DNA of 6,660 nt from Massilia sp. (lineage in GTDB: Bacteria > Pseudomonadota > Gammaproteobacteria > Burkholderiales > Burkholderiaceae_D), in contig DNCF01000373.1 of assembly GCA_003484545.1 (NCBI GenBank), positions 3,836 through 10,495 on the forward strand. Reading direction: 5' to 3'. The notes under the pieces were generated by a model. That model was not told the DNA's origin, made no database searches, and saw nothing but the letters and a program-made list of their open reading frames with translations. The translations under genes were made by a program, and so were the position numbers. Positions 1 to 5,617 of the stretch are shown one piece after another; positions within the stretch are counted from its first letter, which is position 1; each line of letters opens with the position of its first letter.

Positions 1-2136
1 TCGCTGGACGACATCAAGGAGTGGTACCGCACCTATTACGGCCCGAACAACGCGGTGATCTCGCTGGCTGGCGACATCACGCCCGAGCGCGCGCTGGAAC
101 TGGTGAACAAATACTTCGGCGCGATCCCGCCGGGCCCGCCGCTGCCGCGTCTTGAAACCTGGATCCCGACGCTCGACCGGAATATCCGCGACGAGATGGA
201 AGACCACGTGCCGCAGGTGCGCATCTACCGCAGCTGGCATGCGGCCTCGTGGAAGGATGCGGACACGCCGCGCCTGGCGCTGCTGGCCGAAGTGCTGGCC
301 GGCTCGAAGAGCGCGCGCCTGGACAAGCGCCTGGTCTACGACAAGGGCCTGGCCACCAACGTCAGCACCTACGTCAACGACGCCGAACTGGGCGGCACCT
401 TCAACATCGTCGTCACCCTCAAGCCGGGCGTCGACCCGCTGCTGGTGGAGCGCGAGCTGGACGCCATCGTCGCCGAGGCGCTGGACAAGGGCCCGAGCGC
501 GGCCGAACTGGCGCGCGTGAAGACCAGCAGCCTGGCCGGCTTCTCGCGCAGCATCGAGCGCCTAGGCGGCATGGGCGGGCGCTCGGACGTGCTGGCCGAA
601 AGCATGACCTATGGCGGCACGCCGGACGCCTACCTGGACCGCCTGGAGCAGATGGCCAAGGCGACCCCGGCCGAGGTGAAGGCCGCCGGCCAGCGCTGGC
701 TGCGCGCCAACCACTACACGATGACGGTGCGTCCGTTCGCCAAGCTGGCGGCGACGAAATCGGCCATCGACCGCAAGCAGCTGCCGGCATTGGGCGAGGC
801 GCCGGACGTGAAGTTCCCGGCCCTGCAGCGCGCCCAGCTGAAGAACGGCCTGAAGGTGATCCTGGTCGAGCGCCACAGCGCACCGATCGTGAACGCGACC
901 CTGGCGGTGGACGCCGGTACGGCCTCGGACACCGGCGCGAAAGCCGGCGCCGCCGCGCTGACCCTGGACCTGCTCGACAAGGGCACCAAGACGCGCGACG
1001 CCTTCGCGCTGTCGGACGCGCTGGAAAACCTGGGCGCGAGCCTGTCCACCGGCACCAGCCCCGACCAGTCGCTGGTGCGCCTGCAGGCCACCGCCGCCAA
1101 CCTGGCGCCGTCGCTGGCGATCATGGCCGAGGCGGCGCTGGCGCCGAGCTTCCCGCAAGACCAGTTCGCGCTGCAAAAGCAGCGTCGCGTGGCCCAGATC
1201 GGCCAGGAGAAGGCGCAGCCGAACAGCCTGGCGCTGCGCCTCGTGCCGGGCCTGCTGTACGGCCAGGAGCACGTCTACGGCAAGCCGGCCAGCGGCTACG
1301 AGACCAGCGTCGCCGGCATCACGCGCGACGACCTGGCGCAGTGGCACGCCACCTGGTTCAAGCCGGGCAGCGCGACCCTGGTCGTGGCCGGCGACGTCAC
1401 CATGGACAAGCTGCTGCCGGCGCTGGAAGCCTCGTTCGGCAAGTGGGCCGCCGGCACGGCGCCGGCCAAGCAGGTGAATGGCAAGCCGAATAGCGCACCG
1501 CGCAAGATCTACCTGATCGACAAACCGGACGCGCCGCAGTCGACCATCGTGGCCGCCCAGCTGTCGCTGCCTTACGGCCAGCCGGAAGACCTGGCGATCG
1601 AGCCGGTGATGACCAACTTCGGCGGCATCGCCACCTCGCGCCTGAACCGCAACCTGCGCCTGGACAAGCACTGGAGCTACGGCACCAGCGCGCGCCTGTC
1701 GGAAGTGCGCGGCCAGCGCAGCTTCGTCACCATCGCGCCGGTGCAGACCGACAAGACGGTCGAGGCGATGCGCGAAGTGCGCAAGGAAGTGCAGGGCGTG
1801 GCCGGCGAACGTCCGCTGGTCGGCGCCGAGTACGAGAGCATCATGCGCAACATGACCTCGCGCCTGGCCGGCCGCTTCGGCACCCTGAACGCGCTCGAAG
1901 GCGCGGCGCTGGCGGCCGTCAACCTGGGCCTGCCGGACGACTACTGGAGCAAGTACGCCGCCAACGTCAAGGCGCTCACTCCGCAGCAGCTGGGCCAGGC
2001 CGCCGGCAAGTTCATCAAGCCGGACGAGGTGACCTGGGTCGTGATCGGCGACCTGCGCAAGGTCGAAGCCGGGATCCGCGCGCTGGGCTGGGGCGAGGTG
2101 GTGGTGCTCGACCAGGATGGCAAGCCGGTGCGATAA
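1..2136 (+). CDS. Two-repeat M16 (insulinase/pitrilysin-like) peptidase, C-terminal part
   Basis: The reading frame is open from base 1 to the TAA at 2134-2136, giving 711 residues; the start lies off the left edge. Residue numbers here count from base 1. Residues 1 to about 200 look like the C-terminal domain of a first M16 repeat (WYRTYYGPNNAVISLAGD at residues 8-25). A second repeat starts near residue 272, with LKNGLKVILVERHSAPIV. M16 enzymes are zinc peptidases using HxxEH. In the second repeat the matching positions are A319, L322 and D323 (GAAALTLDLLDKGT), so this half cannot bind zinc. It keeps an R/Y-type motif (R553 and Y560 in SRLNRNLRLDKHWSYG), typical of the partner half that shapes the substrate chamber. 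The catalytic HxxEH half should therefore lie upstream, off the window. Bacterial two-repeat members are usually about 900-950 residues and often periplasmic, but any signal peptide would be off the window. Family assignment is confident; the substrate is unknown. The gene is followed after 7 bases by a perfect palindrome. Confidence 0.92.
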   Translation, partial: SLDDIKEWYRTYYGPNNAVISLAGDITPERALELVNKYFGAIPPGPPLPRLETWIPTLDRNIRDEMEDHVPQVRIYRSWHAASWKDADTPRLALLAEVLAGSKSARLDKRLVYDKGLATNVSTYVNDAELGGTFNIVVTLKPGVDPLLVERELDAIVAEALDKGPSAAELARVKTSSLAGFSRSIERLGGMGGRSDVLAESMTYGGTPDAYLDRLEQMAKATPAEVKAAGQRWLRANHYTMTVRPFAKLAATKSAIDRKQLPALGEAPDVKFPALQRAQLKNGLKVILVERHSAPIVNATLAVDAGTASDTGAKAGAAALTLDLLDKGTKTRDAFALSDALENLGASLSTGTSPDQSLVRLQATAANLAPSLAIMAEAALAPSFPQDQFALQKQRRVAQIGQEKAQPNSLALRLVPGLLYGQEHVYGKPASGYETSVAGITRDDLAQWHATWFKPGSATLVVAGDVTMDKLLPALEASFGKWAAGTAPAKQVNGKPNSAPRKIYLIDKPDAPQSTIVAAQLSLPYGQPEDLAIEPVMTNFGGIATSRLNRNLRLDKHWSYGTSARLSEVRGQRSFVTIAPVQTDKTVEAMREVRKEVQGVAGERPLVGAEYESIMRNMTSRLAGRFGTLNALEGAALAAVNLGLPDDYWSKYAANVKALTPQQLGQAAGKFIKPDEVTWVVIGDLRKVEAGIRALGWGEVVVLDQDGKPVR

Positions 2137-2143
2137 ACGGTAG

Positions 2144-2185
2144 GGGGTTCGTAGGGTGGGCACTTGTGCCCACCCTACGAACCCC
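2144..2185. repeat. Perfect 20-bp-arm palindrome of the REP-like family, third stem type
   Basis: Arms 2144-2163 and 2166-2185 are exact reverse complements, separated by TT. The core stem is GTGGGCAC (2156-2163) with GTGCCCAC (2166-2173). It is flanked by CGTAGG on the left (2150-2155) and CCTACG on the right (2174-2179). This is the scaffold of the seven hairpins at 5067-5617, but here both feet are the GTAG type, whereas the array copies have GTAG on one side and GCGGTACG on the other. It begins 7 bases after the M16 stop codon, so it may end or stabilise that transcript. No T-tract follows, so a classical intrinsic terminator is not supported. It is most likely a fused or doublet REP element. 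Confidence 0.85.
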
Positions 2186-2258
2186 AACAACACGCCGTTT
2201 CCGTTCTCACCTGTTGTCCCCCAACCTCACCCGCGCGCCGCGCGGGACGCGACTGGTA

Positions 2259-2264
2259 TATACT
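2259..2264 (+). promoter_or_regulatory. Candidate -10 element of the radical SAM-UdgX operon
   Basis: TATACT lies in the only AT-rich stretch of this GC-rich intergenic region and is a good sigma-70 -10 match. No convincing -35 hexamer occurs 16-18 bases upstream, where the sequence is nearly all G and C. The LexA operator begins within this hexamer. A transcript starting near 2271 would have a leader of only about 22 bases before the ATG at 2293. Confidence 0.55.
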
Positions 2265-2278
2265 GTACATCCATACAG
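2263..2278. promoter_or_regulatory. LexA operator (SOS box)
   Basis: CTGTACATCCATACAG is CTGT-N8-ACAG, a perfect match to both half-sites of the gammaproteobacterial and betaproteobacterial LexA box (CTG-N10-CAG). The extended form TACTGT...ACAGCT also resembles the E. coli consensus ends. It overlaps the candidate -10 element and ends 14 bases before the ATG of the radical SAM gene, so bound LexA would block RNA polymerase. Cleavage of LexA after DNA damage would release the operon. The match and the placement are seen directly; the regulation is inferred. Confidence 0.88.
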
Positions 2279-2292
2279 CTCCACCTTTCGCG

Positions 2293-3525
2293 ATGGAACT
2301 TACCGACAAGCTCGAAATCCTGGCGGACGCCGCCAAATACGACGCCTCCTGCGCCAGCAGCGGCGCGCCGAAGCGCGCCTCCGACGGCAGCGACGGCGGC
2401 ATCGGCGCCACCACCGGCATGGGCATCTGCCACAGCTACACGCCCGATGGGCGCTGCGTGTCGCTGCTGAAGATCCTGCTCACCAACTTCTGCATCTACG
2501 ACTGCCAGTACTGCGTCAACCGGCGCAGCTCGAACGTGCCGCGCGCCCGTTTCTCGGTCGACGAAGTGGTCAAGCTCACCCACGATTTCTATCTGCGCAA
2601 CTACATCGACGGCCTGTTCCTCAGCTCCGGCATCATCCGTTCGAGCGACTACACGATGGAGCAGCTGGTGGAAGTCGCGCGGCGCCTGCGCGAGGAGCAC
2701 AACTTCCGCGGCTACATCCACCTGAAGACGATTCCCGACGCCGACCCGGCCCTGATCGCCAGGGCCGGCCGCTATGCCGACCGCCTGTCGGTGAACATCG
2801 AGCTGCCGACGCACGATAGCGTCACGCGCCTGGCGCCGGAAAAGAACGTGCACACCATCAAGCTGGCGATGGGATCGATCCGCCGCAAACTCGACGAAAA
2901 GGCCGAGGAACCAAAGGCGCCGAGCTTCGCCCCGGCCGGCCAGAGCACGCAGATGATCGTCGGCGCCGATGCCAGCGACGACCACACCATCCTCAATACC
3001 GCCGAAACCCTGTACGGCAGCTACAAACTCAAGCGCGTGTACTACTCGGCCTTCAGCCCGATCCCGCAAAGCCCGAAGAGCGTGCCGCTGGCGCCGCCGC
3101 CGCTGTTGCGCGAGCACCGCCTGTACCAGGCCGACTTCCTGATGCGCGGCTACGGTTTCACGGCCGGGGAGCTGATGCCGAAGGCCGGCAACCTGGCGCT
3201 CGACGTCGACCCCAAGCTGGCCTGGGCGCTGGCCAACCGCGAGCACTTCCCGATGGACCTGAACCGGGTCGACGCCGAGATGATCGCGCGCATCCCCGGC
3301 ATCGGCCTGCGCAACGCCAAGCGCATCGTCGAGCTGCGCCGGGTGCGGCGGGTGCGCTGGGAAGACTTGTCCCGCCTGCGCTGCAGCATGAAGAAGATCG
3401 CGCCCTTCGTCGTCACGGCCGACTACAAGCCGGCCCAGGGACAATCCAGTTCCGACCTGCTGCGGCGCCACCTGGCCGACGCGCCCCAGCAGATGAACCT
3501 CTGGCCGGAATTGCAGGCGGCATGA
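2293..3525 (+). CDS. Putative DNA repair/modification radical SAM protein with HhH motif (UdgX partner)
   Basis: This 410-residue protein matches the family annotated as putative DNA modification/repair radical SAM protein (TIGR03916 by recall), usually about 400 residues. The CxxxCxxC signature is C67, C71 and C74 (FCIYDCQYCVNR) and should bind the [4Fe-4S] cluster that cleaves S-adenosylmethionine. GLFLSSGI at residues 107-114 fits the next strand of the radical SAM barrel. Three further cysteines (C20, C46, C55) precede the signature in ASCASSG and GICHSYTPDGRC. A helix-hairpin-helix motif, IPGIGLRNAKRI, begins at residue 334 and suggests non-specific DNA binding. The start at 2293 gives the expected MELTDKLEILADAAKYDASC N-terminus. 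The in-frame ATG at 2164 is rejected because it lies inside the palindrome and would place the LexA box within the gene. No clear Shine-Dalgarno sequence precedes 2293. The stop overlaps the next start as ATGA. The family is clear; the reaction is not known to me. Confidence 0.9.
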   Translation: MELTDKLEILADAAKYDASCASSGAPKRASDGSDGGIGATTGMGICHSYTPDGRCVSLLKILLTNFCIYDCQYCVNRRSSNVPRARFSVDEVVKLTHDFYLRNYIDGLFLSSGIIRSSDYTMEQLVEVARRLREEHNFRGYIHLKTIPDADPALIARAGRYADRLSVNIELPTHDSVTRLAPEKNVHTIKLAMGSIRRKLDEKAEEPKAPSFAPAGQSTQMIVGADASDDHTILNTAETLYGSYKLKRVYYSAFSPIPQSPKSVPLAPPPLLREHRLYQADFLMRGYGFTAGELMPKAGNLALDVDPKLAWALANREHFPMDLNRVDAEMIARIPGIGLRNAKRIVELRRVRRVRWEDLSRLRCSMKKIAPFVVTADYKPAQGQSSSDLLRRHLADAPQQMNLWPELQAA

Positions 3526-5015
3526 GCGCGGCCGCAGCGGTTGCCGCCGGCCAGCCGCTGGCGGTCTCCAGTTTCGCCGAATGGCGCGATGCCGCGCGCG
3601 ATCTCCTCATCCATGCCGTCGCGCCCGAGCTCGTCACCTGGAGCCAGCCGGGTGCGCCGGACCTGCTCGCGGCCGACCTGTTCTCGGGTGCGCCGGCGCC
3701 AGCCGAGCCCACGCATAATGCTTCCATCAGTCTGGATCAACCAAGACCCGCGCCGCATTTGCCGCGCTCGCTGATGGACATGCTGCAGACGGCGGCCTGC
3801 TGCCGCATGCCGGACCGCTGGGCCTTCCTGTACCGCGTGATCTGGCGCTGGACCCAGGGCGAGCACGACGTGCAGTCCGCCGCCGATGCCGATGGCGCGC
3901 GACTGCATGCGATGGTGAAGGCGGTGCGCCGCGAGGAGCACGACATGCATGCCTACATCCGATTCCGCGAGCGTCCCGAACAAGCCGGACCGCCGCGCTT
4001 CGTCGCGTGGTTCGAGCCGCGCCACGACGTGCTGCCCCAGGTCGCCGAGCACTTCGTGAACCGCATGGGGAACGTGAGCTGGATGATCGCCACGCCCGAC
4101 GCCAGCGTGCTGTGGGATGGCCACACCCTGCACAACGCCGGCCCCCTGATGAGCAGCGCGGCCGAGCTCGACGACGCCGGCGAGGCGCTCTGGCTGACCT
4201 ATTACCGCAGCATTTTCAACCCGGCGCGCCTGAATACCCAGGTCATGCAAAGCCATATCCCGTCGCGCTTCTGGAAGAATTTGCCCGAGGGCGCGATCGT
4301 GCCCGAGATGGTCACCAACGCCGCGCTGGGCGCGCGCCGCACCGGCCAGGCCCAGGCGGTCGGCCGCAAGAGCGGCGCCACCATCCCGATCGCCCCGGCC
4401 GACGCCCAGCCCGAGCGCCAGCAGCCCTCGAAACTCGACGAATGCCGGCGCTGCGACCTGTGGCAATACGCCACCCAGGCCGTGGGCGGAGAAGGGTCGA
4501 AAAAGGCGCCGATCATGCTGGTGGGCGAACAGCCGGGCGACCAGGAAGACCTCGCCGGCCACCCCTTCGTCGGCCCGGCCGGCAAGCTGCTCGACAAAGT
4601 CTTCGACGCCGCCGGCGTCGAGCGCCGCGAGATCTATCTCACCAACGCCGTCAAGCATTTCAAGTGGGAGCCGCGCGGCAAGCGCCGCCTGCACAAGACC
4701 CCGGCCCAGCGCGAGGTCGAGGCCTGCCATTACTGGCTGGACAAGGAACTGGCATCAATCAAGCCGAAGGTGATCGTGGCGCTGGGCGCCACGGCCTTGA
4801 AGTCGGTGCTGGGCAGCGGCAGCGTGACGCTGAAGGACAAGCTCGGCAAGCCGATCATGCACGAGGGCCGGTGGGTGGTGACGGTCTACCACCCCTCGTA
4901 CATCCTGCGCGTGCCCGACGAGGACGCCAAGCGCGAGGCGTTCAAGGTGATGGTCGACGGCCTGAAGTTGGCACACGCGCTGCTGAGCAGGCCCCCGGAG
5001 GAGCCGCCGGCTTGA
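3522..5015 (+). CDS. udgX: DUF4130 / UdgX fusion, covalent uracil-DNA-binding protein
   Basis: This 497-residue protein has two parts. Roughly residues 15-255 match DUF4130 (the radical SAM-linked family TIGR03915 by recall), with FLYRVIWRWTQGEHDV and, later, WLTYYRSIFNPARLN; the function of this part is unknown. Residues 300-490 form a UdgX domain of the uracil-DNA glycosylase superfamily. Motif A is GEQPGDQED at 335-343, N375 lies in YLTNAVKHF, the KRRLH loop is at 387-391, and the HPS motif is at 457-459. In Mycobacterium smegmatis UdgX the histidine of the KRRIH loop bonds covalently to the deoxyribose after uracil is released, so H391 should trap uracil-DNA. C308, C311 and C402 are probable iron-sulfur ligands, with H379 where family 4 enzymes have cysteine. 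The start is fixed by the ATGA overlap with the radical SAM stop, implying translational coupling and shared SOS control. A weak AGGCGG sits just upstream. The UdgX call is strong; the joint reaction is unproven. Confidence 0.92.
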   Translation: MSAAAAVAAGQPLAVSSFAEWRDAARDLLIHAVAPELVTWSQPGAPDLLAADLFSGAPAPAEPTHNASISLDQPRPAPHLPRSLMDMLQTAACCRMPDRWAFLYRVIWRWTQGEHDVQSAADADGARLHAMVKAVRREEHDMHAYIRFRERPEQAGPPRFVAWFEPRHDVLPQVAEHFVNRMGNVSWMIATPDASVLWDGHTLHNAGPLMSSAAELDDAGEALWLTYYRSIFNPARLNTQVMQSHIPSRFWKNLPEGAIVPEMVTNAALGARRTGQAQAVGRKSGATIPIAPADAQPERQQPSKLDECRRCDLWQYATQAVGGEGSKKAPIMLVGEQPGDQEDLAGHPFVGPAGKLLDKVFDAAGVERREIYLTNAVKHFKWEPRGKRRLHKTPAQREVEACHYWLDKELASIKPKVIVALGATALKSVLGSGSVTLKDKLGKPIMHEGRWVVTVYHPSYILRVPDEDAKREAFKVMVDGLKLAHALLSRPPEEPPA

Positions 5016-5066
5016 CAAGCGCGGCGTGGCACCGGCGTGAGCGACAACCCGCGGCGCCGAGAAGGG

Positions 5067-5098
5067 CGTAGGGTGGGTTCTCGAACCCACGCGGTAGG
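5067..5098 (+). repeat. REP-like element 1, stem type T
   Basis: The stem is GTGGGTTC (5073-5080) and GAACCCAC (5083-5090), with a TC loop and a GTAG foot at 5068-5071. The distal foot reads TAGG instead of TACG, so the outer pairing is weakened. It starts 51 bases after the udgX stop and is the nearest structure that could protect or end the operon transcript. Confidence 0.85.
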
Positions 5099-5146
5099 GC
5101 AGTGGCAAGCACTTGCTGATGATCTTGCCACGGACTTTGAATGAGG

Positions 5147-5178
5147 CGTAGGGTGGACACCTGTGTCCACGCTGTACG
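5147..5178 (+). repeat. REP-like element 2, stem type A
   Basis: The stem is GTGGACAC (5153-5160) and GTGTCCAC (5163-5170), with a CT loop. The feet are CGTAGG and GCTGTACG; the latter has one change from the usual GCGGTACG. It begins exactly 80 bases after element 1 and faces element 3 as an inverted pair. Confidence 0.85.
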
Positions 5179-5261
5179 GCGCCGGCAAGCGGTAGCGGAT
5201 GGCGTGCCGATGGCTTCAAATCGCTCGTGCCGATAGAACAGTATGCTCGACCCGGAGCCCT

Positions 5262-5293
5262 TGCACCGCGTGGACACAGGTGTCCACCCTACG
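5262..5293 (-). repeat. REP-like element 3, stem type A, inverted
   Basis: On the plus strand the stem reads GTGGACAC (5270-5277), AG, GTGTCCAC (5280-5287), followed by CCTACG (5288-5293), which is the GTAG foot of the minus strand. The opposite foot is CACCGC where a perfect copy would have TACCGC. It pairs with element 2 in a convergent arrangement. Confidence 0.85.
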
Positions 5294-5307
5294 AAAACCG
5301 AACACAA

Positions 5308-5339
5308 CGCAGGGTGGGTTCTCGAACCCACGCGGTACG
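5308..5339 (+). repeat. REP-like element 4, stem type T
   Basis: The stem is GTGGGTTC (5314-5321) and GAACCCAC (5324-5331), with a TC loop and a GCGGTACG distal foot. The proximal foot is CGCAGG, one change from CGTAGG, so this copy lacks an intact GTAG tetranucleotide. Confidence 0.85.
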
Positions 5340-5387
5340 ACATCGGCACGCGATGGCAGATGATCTCGCAGGCGGCCTTAAAGCAGG

Positions 5388-5419
5388 CGTAGGGTGGACA
5401 CCTGTGTCCACGCGGTACG
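5388..5419 (+). repeat. REP-like element 5, stem type A
   Basis: The stem is GTGGACAC (5394-5401) and GTGTCCAC (5404-5411), with a CT loop. Both feet, CGTAGG and GCGGTACG, are intact, making it a consensus copy. It begins 80 bases after element 4, the same step as between elements 1 and 2. Confidence 0.86.
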
Positions 5420-5468
5420 GCGCGGGCAATCGGTTGCGGATGATCTCGCCCGTGGCCTCAATACAGGA

Positions 5469-5500
5469 CGTAGGGTGGGTTCTCGAACCCACGCGGTACG
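5469..5500 (+). repeat. REP-like element 6, stem type T
   Basis: The stem is GTGGGTTC (5475-5482) and GAACCCAC (5485-5492), with a TC loop and intact CGTAGG and GCGGTACG feet. It begins 81 bases after element 5 and forms an inverted pair with element 7. Confidence 0.86.
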
Positions 5501-5585
5501 AGGTTGGCAAGTGCCTGGGCGCGACCTTGCCGATGGCTTCAAATGAGTGCGGGCTGACAAAAATGAATGTTCGACCCGGAGCCGT

Positions 5586-5617
5586 TGGACCGCGTGGGTT
5601 CGAGAACCCACCCTACG
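5586..5617 (-). repeat. REP-like element 7, stem type T, inverted, at the flgT 3' end
   Basis: On the plus strand the stem reads GTGGGTTC (5594-5601), GA, GAACCCAC (5604-5611), then CCTACG (5612-5617). The other foot is GACCGC in place of TACCGC. It lies 10 bases beyond the flgT stop codon in the direction of flgT transcription, so it is the first hairpin in that mRNA's 3' end. No T-tract follows, so stabilisation or assisted termination is more plausible than a simple intrinsic terminator. Confidence 0.85.

Larger units (their letters stand above)
5147..5293. repeat. Inverted REP pair, copy 1 (elements 2 and 3 with related spacer)
   Basis: Two convergent type A hairpins flank a spacer that is related to the spacer of the pair at 5469-5617. 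Shared blocks are GGCAAG near the start, TGCCGATGGCTTCAAAT (5205-5221) and TCGACCCGGAGCC (5247-5259). The pair resembles a bacterial interspersed mosaic element (BIME) or REP doublet, the form thought to be mobile. Confidence 0.75.
5067..5617. repeat. REP-like hairpin array between convergent genes (seven elements)
   Basis: The 612-base gap between the udgX stop and the flgT stop holds no credible gene. It carries seven hairpins of about 32 bases built on one scaffold: CGTAGG, an 8-base stem, a 2-base loop, the complementary stem, then GCGGTACG. Elements 1, 2, 4, 5 and 6 are on the plus strand; 3 and 7 are on the minus strand. Stem type T (GTGGGTTC/GAACCCAC) occurs in 1, 4, 6 and 7. Stem type A (GTGGACAC/GTGTCCAC) occurs in 2, 3 and 5. 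A GTAG foot followed by an imperfect palindrome is the hallmark of REP sequences moved by RAYT transposases. The region between gene 3' ends is a typical REP site. Spacers of 48-49 bases between direct neighbours, and 83-85 bases between inverted pairs, are themselves related, so the repeat unit is larger than the hairpin. Confidence 0.88.
5469..5617. repeat. Inverted REP pair, copy 2 (elements 6 and 7 with related spacer)
   Basis: This copy is organised like 5147-5293, but both hairpins are type T. The shared spacer blocks are at 5528-5544 (TGCCGATGGCTTCAAAT) and 5571-5583 (TCGACCCGGAGCC). Total length is 149 bases against 147 in copy 1. The stretch between the two shared blocks has diverged considerably. 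Confidence 0.75.

Noticed and set aside
2144..2190. Rho-independent terminator for the M16 gene
   Set aside because: The hairpin is strong, but the sequence after it is AACAACACG, with no T-tract on the plus strand.
562..2193. Long minus-strand open frame of 543 codons opposite the M16 gene
   Set aside because: Its composition is that of a high-GC shadow frame, rich in R, G, A, H and Q with no recognisable domain, and the plus strand clearly encodes M16 domains.
2164..2292. Upstream in-frame ATG giving a 453-residue radical SAM protein
   Set aside because: It starts inside the palindrome, would translate the -10 and LexA sites, and adds 43 low-complexity residues absent from the family's usual N-terminus; the ATG at 2293 fits.
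2227..3471. Minus-strand open frame of 414 codons opposite the radical SAM gene
   Set aside because: Shadow frame of a well-supported gene with radical SAM and HhH motifs; no motif of its own.
3423..4730. Minus-strand open frame of 435 codons opposite udgX
   Set aside because: Shadow of the DUF4130-UdgX gene; composition-driven, without family motifs.
5073..5090. tRNA fragment suggested by the T-arm-like GGGTTC...GAACCC
   Set aside because: No acceptor, D or anticodon arm surrounds it, and the motif recurs as the REP stem with compensated variants.
5067..5617. CRISPR array
   Set aside because: Repeats occur in both orientations, with two stem types, and the spacers are related to one another and of unequal length; no cas genes are present.
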